Positions 38,974 to 47,627 of a DNA stretch of 64,000 nt are shown here, piece by piece (the stretch's first letter is position 1; each line of letters opens with the position of its first letter). The notes below the pieces were generated by a model that ran no database searches, was not told where the DNA came from, and saw only the letters and a list, made by a program, of their open reading frames with translations. Source of the stretch: an uncultured Planktomarina sp. (GTDB lineage: Bacteria; Pseudomonadota; Alphaproteobacteria; Rhodobacterales; Rhodobacteraceae); assembly GCA_905182535.1 (NCBI GenBank), contig CAJJBZ010000003.1:186001-250000 (forward strand). The letters are read 5' to 3'. A program made the translations under genes and the position numbers.

Positions 38974-39326
38974 TTAAAGGGTTCCGATCTCATGGACGAG
39001 CTCGGCGACCGAAACTCTCAAAACCCTGGCCAGGGTCCAGGCACCCTCCGCAGACTTTACATCGGCAGCCCAAGTGGGGTTTCCTCCAATATCACTCAGA
39101 ATATCCCAATACACCGCTCTGTAAACTCTGGATGATATTGGCTGCCCCATAAATAGGTATCACCATTTTCACGCCCCACTTGTACCACTCGGGAAGATAC
39201 CAACCAAACCATACACGGCCATCTGAAGCCCATTACAATAGCCCTAACCTGGCGCAGCGGCCTCAAACACAGCCTGTATAATCCCTGCCAAAGATACAGC
39301 ACGAAGATCATCAACGCACCACGCAA
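38974..39326 (-). pseudogene. Remnant of a class I glutamine amidotransferase
   Basis: One frame ends in RENGDTYLWGSQYHPEF, the typical C-terminal block of class I amidotransferases, where the catalytic His-x-Glu lies in QYHPE. Ten codons later it stops, and another frame seems to continue (NPTWAADVKSAEGAWTLARVL) to a stop at 38974. The catalytic Cys region and most of the protein are missing, and no ribosome site is seen. Genes of this family do sit near pheT in relatives, as far as I recall. The call rests mainly on one motif, so it is tentative. Confidence 0.38.
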
Positions 39327-39565
39327 CTCTCAAGCAAGTAAAATTGAAACTATAAAGTCTTTTTAAGGTCGTGAAAGCCTGTCTAGCATAAAAAGCCACA
39401 CAAATCGTACATACACCTGCATCAATCTAAACTAGCACTATGGCGCAATCGCCAGCCTCAGCCGAACGCCATTGAGTACATGTTAAAGCAATGCTTTCTA
39501 GCACGTTGAATTCTAATAAATGTTCAAGACACCGGCGGCTCCTTAGAGTGATAAAACGAAATGTA

Positions 39566-39584
39566 CCGAGCAGATCTTGCTCGG
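39566..39584 (-). terminator. Hairpin after pheS, possible terminator
   Basis: CCGAGCA-GATCT-TGCTCGG forms a perfect 7-pair stem with a 5-base loop, ~32 bases after the pheS stop. The following - strand bases are only moderately T-rich, so termination strength is uncertain. Confidence 0.55.
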
Positions 39585-39615
39585 CATATCCAAAATCGCA
39601 CAGATAAAACTCAAA

Positions 39616-40689
39616 TTACCGGCTTAACCCACTGACTAAACCCGGTTTGTCCAAAGCCGAAAATCCATAGTGTCGTAGCCAGCGCAAGTCACTGTCAAAG
39701 AAAGCGCGCAAATCAGGGATGCCATATTTCAACATCGCAATCCGGTCGATACCGAGCCCAAAGGCAAAACCTTGGTATTTTTGTGCATCAATGCCACCAG
39801 CTTCCAAGACCTTCGGATGCACCATGCCACTGCCCAGGACTTCCATCCAATCGTCACCCTCACCCACTTTCAGCTGACCATTGGACCAGCTACAGCGAAT
39901 ATCTACTTCGGCAGAAGGCTCAGTGAATGGGAAATGAGAGGCACGGAATCTAAGTTCAACGTTATCCACCTCGAAAAAGGCCTTCACAAATTCTTCCAAA
40001 CACCATTTTAAATTTGCCATTGATACATCTGTGTCCAAAGCCAAGCCTTCTACCTGATGAAACATCGGCGTGTGGGTTTGATCGTAATCAGCGCGATAGA
40101 CACGGCCTGGACAGATGATACGCATTGGCGCACCCATTTTCTCCATAGAGCGTATTTGTACCGGACTGGTATGGGTACGCAGTACATGTGGCGGGCGATC
40201 GTCATCCTCCGCGCGATGAGTATAAAACGTATCCATTTCAGCACGCGCCGGATGATGGCCGGGCATGTTGAGCGCATCAAAATTATACCAATCGGTTTCG
40301 ATCTGTGGCCCCTCAGCTACCGAAAATCCCATATCTGCAAATATTGCAGTCACTTCTTCCCATACTTGCGAAATCGGGTGAATAGATCCCATACGAGCAC
40401 TTCGGCCAGGCAGGGTGACATCCAACCACTCAGCCTTCAAACGCTCTTCAAGAACTGCATTAGCCATTGAAGTCTTACGAGCGACCAATGCTGAATTAAC
40501 CTCATCCTTTAAAGCATTAAGCGCTGGTCCAGCCACTTGCCGCTCCTCAGGGGACATTTTCCCTAAAGATCGCATTTGCAAGCTAATCTCACCCTTCTTG
40601 CCAACAGCCTGAACACGCAAATTTTCCAGTGCAGACTCATCCGTGGCCGCCGAGATTAAACTCAAATATTTTTCGCGCAGATCGACCAT
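39616..40689 (-). CDS. pheS: Phenylalanine-tRNA ligase alpha subunit
   Basis: About 357 residues. Seen: an N-terminal coiled-coil tRNA-binding region, the class II motif 1-like [19 protein letters not shown], motif 2 ([36 protein letters not shown]) and motif 3 near the end ([21 protein letters not shown]). ATG 40689 has GGAGG seven bases upstream; a TTG 4 codons earlier would overlap it. Full length, no anomaly. Confidence 0.97.
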   Translation of the reverse strand: MVDLREKYLSLISAATDESALENLRVQAVGKKGEISLQMRSLGKMSPEERQVAGPALNALKDEVNSALVARKTSMANAVLEERLKAEWLDVTLPGRSARMGSIHPISQVWEEVTAIFADMGFSVAEGPQIETDWYNFDALNMPGHHPARAEMDTFYTHRAEDDDRPPHVLRTHTSPVQIRSMEKMGAPMRIICPGRVYRADYDQTHTPMFHQVEGLALDTDVSMANLKWCLEEFVKAFFEVDNVELRFRASHFPFTEPSAEVDIRCSWSNGQLKVGEGDDWMEVLGSGMVHPKVLEAGGIDAQKYQGFAFGLGIDRIAMLKYGIPDLRAFFDSDLRWLRHYGFSALDKPGLVSGLSR

Positions 40690-40813
40690 CAGATCCTCCA
40701 AATTATGTTGCGACCTGTGCTAGCGAGATTATGCGGCGTGAGCAAGAGTGCTTAGAATTTTGTGGAAGAGATTAAGCTTTAGGGGGGAATCCACTCAATG
40801 CCCAAGGCAAGCT

Positions 40814-41689
40814 TTAAATGCCTTTCCAGCGGTGAAGCATCCAGTACCATTGATCAGGATCATTAAGGATCCGATCAGATAGGTTGTCATTGAAAGTTTG
40901 GGTCATGGTGAGGCTGTCAGAGGGAGCGATAGCCGCATCGAATTCGACGTTGAACTGCGTTCCGTCTCCTGTACGCGTGCCGAAGGCCGGAACCATGGGC
41001 AGATCGTATTTTAAGGCCAATTGCGCAGCCGCCAGTGACGTGAGAGCCGGGTGACCTAGGAAAGGCAGACGTGCGCCGTCAGTGTATTTTTCATCTAACA
41101 AAATCGCGATAAACCCACCTTTACGAATATGGCGTACCAAGGCGCGAGTGCCAATTTTACCAGTTGCCAATATTGGTTTGCCTCCAGCTTCAATGCCAGC
41201 GAATAGGCGGCGCTCATAGTGCCTATTAGTTTGTGGGCGATATACTGCACCAGTTTCCATGCCACGGGCTTTCAACGTGGACCGGATAGCCTCCCACTGG
41301 CCAAAGTGGCCAGAAACTATAATTGCACCTTTACCAACAGCATGAGCCTGCTGTAACGTTGCGAAGCCAGGTCCAGATACGATATTGCGCTCATGCAAGG
41401 TCTGGAACTCAGTGCAATGCAAAATCTCAAAAAGTGTCCGCCCCATATTTCGGCCCATTTTATGACACAGAACCATCCTCTCTGACCGCGGCATATCAGG
41501 ATAGACCCGACGCAACTCACGGTCGACACGGCGGCGAGCAATCGGGAAATATCGCACTACAAGCCCAACTAACACTCCAAGGGCCCGCGACCGACGGTCG
41601 AAGGCGCGGCCTCGCGAAATGGAAAGGGCCGAGAACAGCGGGATATAGCGGACATGATGCCAAAGGCTATTGAACAAACGAGAAATCAT
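40814..41689 (-). CDS. Lipid A lauroyl/late acyltransferase family protein
   Basis: 291 residues of the LpxL/HtrB family, which adds a secondary acyl chain to lipid A at the inner membrane. Seen: the catalytic HFGQWEA (HxxxxE form) near residue 128, AVYRPQTNRHYERRLF, and the end PDQWYWMLHRWK. The N-terminus includes a hydrophobic stretch that anchors it. Which acyl chain is added cannot be told. Confidence 0.9.
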   Translation of the reverse strand: MISRLFNSLWHHVRYIPLFSALSISRGRAFDRRSRALGVLVGLVVRYFPIARRRVDRELRRVYPDMPRSERMVLCHKMGRNMGRTLFEILHCTEFQTLHERNIVSGPGFATLQQAHAVGKGAIIVSGHFGQWEAIRSTLKARGMETGAVYRPQTNRHYERRLFAGIEAGGKPILATGKIGTRALVRHIRKGGFIAILLDEKYTDGARLPFLGHPALTSLAAAQLALKYDLPMVPAFGTRTGDGTQFNVEFDAAIAPSDSLTMTQTFNDNLSDRILNDPDQWYWMLHRWKGI

Positions 41690-41746
41690 TCGTGCGGTAT
41701 GATGGAATTTACAAGACTGGCCAAGTAGAAAGTTTCAAAGGATGAT

Positions 41747-41780
41747 GGATCCATAATTTATAAAATTAAATTATAGATCC
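41747..41780. repeat. Imperfect 14-base inverted repeat upstream of the lipid A acyltransferase
   Basis: GGATCCATAATTTA and TAAATTATAGATCC pair at 13 of 14 positions around the 6-base loop TAAAAT. It lies ~58 bases ahead of the acyltransferase start in an otherwise gene-free 347-base stretch (41690-42036), so it could be an operator or part of a transcript leader. No T-run follows. Confidence 0.7.
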
Positions 41781-41982
41781 GTTACGACTGAGTACGGTTA
41801 CACAGCATTTGATTTTCCCAGTCTAAAAATGCCTACACATCGAAGTTAGAAGACATGCTGCCAAACGAATAATAAAGAATACCTTGTTAACTCACTAATT
41901 ATCAATTTTAGCAGTCATCCGTACTTCTAACAATTTTAAGAAAAATAGAGGTCACGAACCTCACAAATCAGTTAGCAGAAGT

Positions 41983-42015
41983 AAAAATAGCCTCAGAAAA
42001 ATTTCTGAGACTATT
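41983..42015 (-). terminator. Intrinsic terminator of rpmI-rplT
   Basis: Read on the - strand, ATAGTCTCAGAAA pairs with TTTCTGAGGCTAT (one G-T pair) and is followed by five T. It lies ~22 bases after the rplT stop. Confidence 0.88.
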
Positions 42016-42036
42016 TAATTAACTTCAAGGGGCCGT

Positions 42037-42399
42037 TTAAACGAGAGCAGCCTGCGCTTTGGACACAATCGCGCCAAATGCATCTGGTTCGTTCACAGCC
42101 AAATCAGCTAAAACTTTGCGATCAACTTCCACTCCAGCCAAGGCTAGACCATTAATGAAACGACTGTATGACAAGTTCTCATCATGGCTACGGCATGCAG
42201 CATTGATGCGTTGAATCCACAGACTCCGGAAATTACGCTTCCGTACCTTACGGTCACGTGTTGCGTATTGGTTGGCTTTATCAACTGCCTGTGTGGCTGT
42301 CTTAAAGACGTTTTTCCTACGGCCAGAATAACCTTTGGCAGCTTTGATGATTTTCTTGTGACGGGCGTGGGTTACTGTACCACCTTTTACACGGGACAT
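42037..42399 (-). CDS. rplT: 50S ribosomal protein L20
   Basis: 120 residues, strongly basic: [29 protein letters not shown], then [26 protein letters not shown] and [17 protein letters not shown]. It binds 23S rRNA early in assembly and in other bacteria controls its own operon. Full length, 15 bases after rpmI. Confidence 0.98.
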   Translation of the reverse strand: MSRVKGGTVTHARHKKIIKAAKGYSGRRKNVFKTATQAVDKANQYATRDRKVRKRNFRSLWIQRINAACRSHDENLSYSRFINGLALAGVEVDRKVLADLAVNEPDAFGAIVSKAQAALV

Positions 42400-42413
42400 C
42401 TCTGTGAACCTCC

Positions 42414-42614
42414 TTAGCGGTCGTAGGGCATGTAGCTCTTGACGATTTTCGCGTCAGGAGCAGACAGAGTGGTCGTGCCGCGGGCGTCACGAATGAATTT
42501 GCGGGAACGTTTGATCATTCCGTGGCGTTTACCAGCTTGTGCAGCCATGACCTTACCAGTCGCTGTAACTTTAAAGCGTTTTTTGGCGCTCGACTTAGTC
42601 TTCATTTTGGGCAT
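42414..42614 (-). CDS. rpmI: 50S ribosomal protein L35
   Basis: 66 residues: [21 protein letters not shown], then [23 protein letters not shown]. First gene of rpmI-rplT; infC, which precedes it in many bacteria, is not here. ATG preceded by AGGAGACCGAA. Confidence 0.98.
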   Translation of the reverse strand: MPKMKTKSSAKKRFKVTATGKVMAAQAGKRHGMIKRSRKFIRDARGTTTLSAPDAKIVKSYMPYDR

Positions 42615-42698
42615 TTCGGTCTCCTATATTAGAACGTGAACGCGCGACTCGGCATGCCACTTTGGGCCGGTCTAGCGGTAGAAATTAGCTTGTAGGCA

Positions 42699-42750
42699 GG
42701 ATCTAGACCAAGGGCAAGTGGTAATTACTACTTGCCCTTGGTCTAGATCC
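42699..42750. repeat. 52-base near-perfect palindrome between pyk and rpmI
   Basis: Arms of 21 bases (42699-42719 and 42730-42750) are exact inverted copies, and inside them one G-T pair and three further pairs leave a loop of two bases. There is no T-run on either side, so it is not a standard terminator. The core reads CTAGACCAAGGGCAAGT. It could be a cruciform, an RNA processing site between pyk and rpmI, or a copy of a mobile palindromic element. I saw no second copy in the window. Confidence 0.85.
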
Positions 42751-42872
42751 ATCGATAATGAGGCTTGGCCAAAACCATATTAACGCTATCAGATTAGACC
42801 TTTGGACGTCCAAAAACTAAAACACAGACAGCCTAATACCGCATGTAATTATTAGCACTAGATTTTGATCCA

Positions 42873-44321
42873 TCAGCCATCCGGTTCGGACCTAAAAATC
42901 AACCGTTCTTCACATGGCGCTACACGCAAAATATTTGTTGTACCAGCTTGGTTGAACGGCACCCCCGCAGTGACAGCAATCTGATCCAGTTTCTGAGCAA
43001 AACCTTGGCTCACTGCAGCACGCACAGCAGCAACAACAGCCATTTTGAAACGATCGACAGGGCCAGTGATTACGCAATTCGTACCCCAAGTCAGGCTCAA
43101 GCGACGCGCCGTATCGATATTAGCCGTCAATGCGATGATCGGAACCCGCGGCCGCTCTCGCGCAGTCAGGCTTGCTGTTGTCCCAGAAAACGTAAAGCAA
43201 GCAATCGCCTTGATATCGGTGGTTTCAGAAATTTCTCGCGCAGCAGCAACGATACTATCGGCAACTGTTTTTCCTTTAGCGCTGCGTCCCGCTTCGAGAA
43301 TACTAGTATAGGTTGGGTCCCTCTCCACCTCAATTGCGACGTTGTTCATCGTAGTGACTGCCTCGATTGGAAACAGTCCTGCTGCGGATTCGGCAGAAAG
43401 CATTATAGCATCAGTACCTTCATAGATGGAGTTGGCAACATCGCTGACCTCTGCACGCGTAGGCATTGGACTTTCAATCATACTTTCTAGCATTTGCGTG
43501 GCCACAATAACCGGCTTCGCAGCGGCGCGGCATTTGCGAACCAATTGCTTTTGGATGGGAGGTACTGCTTGCACGGGCAGCTCAACCCCGAGGTCGCCCC
43601 GCGCAACCATAATTCCATCACTAACCCGCAAAATTTCATCAAATGCAGCAACAGCAGCCGGCTTTTCAATTTTAGACATAACCGCAGCACGACCGTTTGC
43701 TAGTGCACGAGCTTCATAAACATCTTCAGGACGCTGAACAAAGGACAGAGCCAACCAATCCACACCTAGCTGACAAGCAAATTCAAGATCTGCACGATCT
43801 TTAGGTGATAAGGCTTTAAGCGGCAATAATACATCAGGCACATTCACACCTTTGCGATTAGAAATTGTGCCACCAGCCTCAACAATACAATCAGCAAAAT
43901 CGGTACCACAGCTTTTCACAATAAGACGGATTTTTCCATCGTTAACCAAAAGCCGTGCTCCGACTTCTAAAGCTTGAAAAATTTCAGGATGTGGCAGAGC
44001 CACCCGCGTTATATCACCCGGAACATTGTTTAAATCCAAGCGGAAATTAGCTCCATTTACCAATTCTTCTTCGCCATGTTCAAAAGTCCCAACCCGCAAC
44101 TTCGGACCCTGCAAGTCTGCAAGAATCGCAATTGGGCTGTTGACACTTTTTTCAACTTGGCGAATAATTGCATGTCGCGCTGCAATTTCAGCATGATCAC
44201 CATGTGACATGTTCAGCCGAAATACATCGGCTCCAGCTTCATGCAATGCCAGTATCATTTCATAATCATTTGATGCAGGCCCAAGGGTTGCTACAATTTT
44301 TACATTTCTGTCACGTTTCAT
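42873..44321 (-). CDS. pyk: Pyruvate kinase
   Basis: 482 residues. Seen: KIVATLGPASNDYEMI at the N-terminus, FRLNMSHGDH, LADLQGPKLRVG, the signature IMSKIEKPAAV near 215 with the catalytic Lys, MVARGDLGVELP with metal/phosphate ligands, TQMLESMIESPMPTRAEVSDVAN, and the C-terminal allosteric domain ending in GVPFNQAGTTNILRV. Normal length. Transcribed toward rpmI. It diverges from the N-formylglutamate amidohydrolase gene. Confidence 0.97.
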   Translation of the reverse strand: MKRDRNVKIVATLGPASNDYEMILALHEAGADVFRLNMSHGDHAEIAARHAIIRQVEKSVNSPIAILADLQGPKLRVGTFEHGEEELVNGANFRLDLNNVPGDITRVALPHPEIFQALEVGARLLVNDGKIRLIVKSCGTDFADCIVEAGGTISNRKGVNVPDVLLPLKALSPKDRADLEFACQLGVDWLALSFVQRPEDVYEARALANGRAAVMSKIEKPAAVAAFDEILRVSDGIMVARGDLGVELPVQAVPPIQKQLVRKCRAAAKPVIVATQMLESMIESPMPTRAEVSDVANSIYEGTDAIMLSAESAAGLFPIEAVTTMNNVAIEVERDPTYTSILEAGRSAKGKTVADSIVAAAREISETTDIKAIACFTFSGTTASLTARERPRVPIIALTANIDTARRLSLTWGTNCVITGPVDRFKMAVVAAVRAAVSQGFAQKLDQIAVTAGVPFNQAGTTNILRVAPCEERLIFRSEPDG

Positions 44322-44408
44322 TCACAAGACTCTTTTTATGTTACCGCTATCATATCTGTGCTCTATTGCCCTAATTCACATCCAATTGCAACTAAGCTAT
44401 AAGGGGAT

Positions 44409-45161
44409 ATGAGCGACGATTCACCATTTTTCATTACAGGATCTGAACAGAAAGGGCCATGGCTTATTACGTGCGACCATGCACGTAATCATGTCCCAGC
44501 AGCCGTAAACGGCGGATCCTTAGGCCTGTCGGTCTGCGAGATGCAGCGACACATCGCTTACGATGTAGGAGCGGAAGATTTGAGCTTAGCCTTGGGCAGA
44601 CGTCTGCGGGCTCCAGTTTTATGCAGCAACTTTTCAAGACTGGTTATCGATCCAAATCGCGGAGAAGATGACCCAACGTTGCTGATGAAGTTTTACGATG
44701 GCACAATCATTCCCGCTAACCGCCATGCTGACGCGACTGAAGTGGAACGCCGGTTGGAGGTCTATCATCGTCCCTACCATCAAGCGTATGATAGATTGGC
44801 CACTCCTGATAGGGCTATTATCGCGGTACATTCCTTTACGCCGCAGCTCAAAGGCCGACAGTCACGCTCTTGGGAAATAGGCATTCTGTTTGCTCAGGAT
44901 AGACGCCTTGCTGATCCCACCATAGCTGGATTGCAAGCCTGTGGAGGCCTCACTGTCGGCGTAAACGAGCCTTATGACGGACATTTTCCAGGAGATAGCA
45001 TCGACCAACACGCACTGCGCAATGGCCGGCTGAATATATTGATCGAAGTGAGAAATGATTTAATTAAAAGTCCAAAAGGCCAGCAGGCATGGGCACGGCT
45101 TCTGGCCCCAATTTTACAACAGGCTTTAGCCAGCACTAAAACATCCAAAGCAGGAGAATAA
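44409..45161 (+). CDS. N-formylglutamate amidohydrolase family protein
   Basis: 250 residues of the FGase family. Seen: LITCDHARNHVPA near residue 20, HIAYDVGAEDLSLAL near 50, CSNFSRLVIDPNR, IAVHSFTP near 138 and the C-terminal LNILIEVRNDLI. The family releases formate or ammonia from N-acylated Glu/Asp; HutG-type members work in histidine breakdown, but no hut genes are here. It starts 87 bases from the divergent pyk and is followed by DUF1244 after one base. Confidence 0.87.
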   Translation: MSDDSPFFITGSEQKGPWLITCDHARNHVPAAVNGGSLGLSVCEMQRHIAYDVGAEDLSLALGRRLRAPVLCSNFSRLVIDPNRGEDDPTLLMKFYDGTIIPANRHADATEVERRLEVYHRPYHQAYDRLATPDRAIIAVHSFTPQLKGRQSRSWEIGILFAQDRRLADPTIAGLQACGGLTVGVNEPYDGHFPGDSIDQHALRNGRLNILIEVRNDLIKSPKGQQAWARLLAPILQQALASTKTSKAGE

Positions 45162-45162
45162 A

Positions 45163-45456
45163 ATGGACACACAAACCAAAATTGAACTTGAGGCCGCAGC
45201 ATTCCGCCGCCTTCAGCATCATCTGATCACCAAACGCCCCGATGTGCAGAATATTGATTTGATGAACCAGTCCGGTTTTTGCCGGAACTGTCTGTCGCGC
45301 TGGTATCAAGAGGCCGCCAAAGAAGCCGGGGTTGAAATGAGTAAGGACGAAGCCCGCGAGGCGTTTTACGGCATACCATTCGATCAATGGAAGGCCACAC
45401 ACCAAATCGAAGTGAGCACCAAAGCTCAGGCAAGTTTCGCCAAATCTCACACGTAA
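45163..45456 (+). CDS. DUF1244 family protein
   Basis: 97 residues of DUF1244, a small conserved proteobacterial family. Seen: AAAFRRLQHHLITKRPDVQNIDLMNQSGFCRNCLSRW, with the CxxC in FCRNC, and AREAFYGIPFDQWK. The start codon lies one base after the amidohydrolase stop, so the two are co-translated. Function unknown; the CxxC could bind metal. A hairpin CGTAGGG/CCCTACG follows at 45467-45488 without a T-run. Confidence 0.9.
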   Translation: MDTQTKIELEAAAFRRLQHHLITKRPDVQNIDLMNQSGFCRNCLSRWYQEAAKEAGVEMSKDEAREAFYGIPFDQWKATHQIEVSTKAQASFAKSHT

Positions 45457-45667
45457 TCATCATCGGCGTAGGGTGGCGCTGCCCTACGTCTCAACCACCT
45501 GACAGGCCGATCCGCAAAAAGGCTTAGCGATGTCTCTGTTTAAAATTTAGACCAGTTGGTCCCCTAAGTTAAAAAAATCTAGGTTTTGTGATTTAATCTC
45601 AAATCCATATCCACAAAATTTTCCATGAAATAACAACCCTGTACTTAACCGTACTAATTACATTTAA

Positions 45668-46525
45668 TTAAATTGCAGTTTTGCGGCTTTCATCAAGATA
45701 AACTTCACGCAAACGGATGGCAACAGGTCCAGGAATGCCTGCCCCAATGGCTTGGCCGTCCAATTCAACTACGGGCATCACGAAAGCAGATGCCGAGGTG
45801 AAAAAAGCCTCATCCGCATTTTGAGCTTCTACAACAGTAAAAGCCCGCTCCTCCACTTCCATTTGCGCTTCCCGAGCGAACCGCAAAACCGCAGCGCGGG
45901 TTATGCCATGCAATATATCGTTCGACAAATGCCGGGTGATAATCTTACCGTCTTTAACTATATAAACATTATTCGACGTACCTTCGGTGACAGCACCATC
46001 TTCTACCATCCAAGCGTCATCACAGCCCGCAGCTTTCGCCATCATCTTACCCATCGAAGGGTACAATAGCTGAACAGTCTTGATATCCCGCCTGCCCCAC
46101 CGCTGATCTGCAATCGAAATAACTTTGATCCCAACCTTAGCCACAGGGCTGTCTGCGAGGCCGGGCTTGTTCTGCGTAAACAAGACAATGGTCGGCGGCG
46201 TATCTTCGCTTGGATAGGCAAAATCGCGATCAGATGCGGCGCCTCGGGTGATTTGCAAATAGATCAAACCCTCTTCGATCCTATTGGCACGCACCAATTC
46301 ACGGTGCACCTCCAGAAGATCGGCTTTTTCTATCGGATTGCGCATACCCAACTCAGTCAAAGAACGCTCCAAACGTACCGCATGGCCATCAAAGTCCACC
46401 AGCTTACCGTCCAAAACGGAGGTCACTTCGTAAACGCCATCAGCCATTAAGAACCCACGGTCAAAGATCGAAACCTTAGCTTCATTTTCAGGTAGGTATT
46501 CGCCGTTCAAATATACAGTACGCAT
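45668..46525 (-). CDS. dat: D-amino acid aminotransferase (class IV PLP enzyme)
   Basis: About 285 residues. Seen: VYLNGEYLPENEAKVSIFDRGFLMADGVYEV at the N-terminus, the PLP lysine region DIKTVQLLYPSMGK (~140), the AWMVEDGAVTEGTSNNVYIV block (~173) with the conserved Glu, and HGITRAAVLRFA. The SNNV form fits the DAT side rather than branched-chain aminotransferase. The family moves the amino group between D-amino acids and 2-oxoglutarate, giving D-Glu. It starts 5 bases after dgcA and is clearly in the same operon, which strengthens the D-Glu reading. Confidence 0.87.
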   Translation of the reverse strand: MRTVYLNGEYLPENEAKVSIFDRGFLMADGVYEVTSVLDGKLVDFDGHAVRLERSLTELGMRNPIEKADLLEVHRELVRANRIEEGLIYLQITRGAASDRDFAYPSEDTPPTIVLFTQNKPGLADSPVAKVGIKVISIADQRWGRRDIKTVQLLYPSMGKMMAKAAGCDDAWMVEDGAVTEGTSNNVYIVKDGKIITRHLSNDILHGITRAAVLRFAREAQMEVEERAFTVVEAQNADEAFFTSASAFVMPVVELDGQAIGAGIPGPVAIRLREVYLDESRKTAI

Positions 46526-46530
46526 CTGGT

Positions 46531-47493
46531 CTATCCCCACAAGGCTGCGACGGGCGGGTGCACTCCGTCGGCGTCAAATTTCAAAGCGTGATCTCGGTCT
46601 TCGGCCAAGAGCAGAGGGCCGTCAAGATCGGTGAATGCCGCACCCTGCGCCACCAAAGTCGCAGGCGCCATGGCCAACGAACTACCCACCATGCATCCCA
46701 CCATAACTCCAAAGCCCGAGGCCAATGCGGCATCGCGCAATATCAAAGCCTCTGTGAGACCCCCAGTTTTGTCCAATTTGATATTGGCAAAGTCGTATTT
46801 GCCTTTCATATCAATCAAAGAGCTGCTGTCATGACAGCTCTCATCCGCACAGACCGGCAAAATGCGCTCTAGGCCCAAAAGCGCATCATCCTCAGCGGCC
46901 GGCAAAGGTTGTTCCACAAGTTCCACCCCCAGACGCAGCAAATGCGGCGCCAAATCCAAGTAGACCTCAGCGCTCCAGCCCTCATTCGCATCTACAATAA
47001 TGCGTGATTTGGGCGCGCCACGGCGCACCGCTTCTAAACGCGGCATATCATCAGGGGTGCCCAATTTAATCTTTAGCAAAGGCCTAAACGCATTCAAAGC
47101 TGCCTGCGCCTGCATCGCCTCTGGACTGTCCAGAGATAGCGTATAAGCCGTAATCTCCGGCTGCAGCATCCCCAAGCCAATCAGATCCGAGACCCGCCGC
47201 CCAGCGGTTTTGGCCTCCAAATCCCATAAGGCACAGTCCACCGCGTTGCGCGCGGCCCCCGCAGGCAGGGCCTCAGCTAATTCCGTCCGCCCCACAGCGC
47301 CCAGCGCCTCGATTTGCGCCGTCACACTTTGAAGGGTCTCGCCGTAGCGCGCGTAAGGCACGCATTCGCCCCACCCCATAAATCCACCTTTCTCAATCCG
47401 TACGGTCAATACCTCCGCTTGGGTGCGGGACCCGCGCGAAATGGTAAACACCTGTGCCAATTGGAACGTTTCAGCTTGAACTAAAATATGCAT
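46531..47493 (-). CDS. dgcA: Enolase-superfamily racemase/epimerase, DgcA type
   Basis: 320 residues of the muconate-lactonizing/dipeptide-epimerase branch. Catalytic pattern seen: KIKLG (~135) with the base Lys, metal ligands in IIVDANEG (~160), VELVEQPLP (~190) and CADESC (~215), and the second Lys in NIKLDKTGG (~238). In a studied marine pathway DgcA converts N-acetyl-D-Glu to the L form, as I recall; a dipeptide epimerase would look alike. The context (DAT downstream, DgcN upstream) supports the D-Glu role. Confidence 0.85.
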   Translation of the reverse strand: MHILVQAETFQLAQVFTISRGSRTQAEVLTVRIEKGGFMGWGECVPYARYGETLQSVTAQIEALGAVGRTELAEALPAGAARNAVDCALWDLEAKTAGRRVSDLIGLGMLQPEITAYTLSLDSPEAMQAQAALNAFRPLLKIKLGTPDDMPRLEAVRRGAPKSRIIVDANEGWSAEVYLDLAPHLLRLGVELVEQPLPAAEDDALLGLERILPVCADESCHDSSSLIDMKGKYDFANIKLDKTGGLTEALILRDAALASGFGVMVGCMVGSSLAMAPATLVAQGAAFTDLDGPLLLAEDRDHALKFDADGVHPPVAALWG

Positions 47494-47627
47494 GCAATGT
47501 CCTTGCTACTTCTGGCCCAAGTACTCTCGCCGAAGGCCCGGCCTGTCAAGCTGCGGAGCAGATTGACAGGCGGATCTCGCGCGGCGCTTTTGGCGCTGCA
47601 CAATTTAGGTCAAAGGGCAGCTTGCGC

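Noticed and set aside
45467-45488. Hairpin CGTAGGG/CCCTACG after DUF1244
   Set aside because: Short stem, no following T-run; not enough to call a terminator, though it may still end the transcript.
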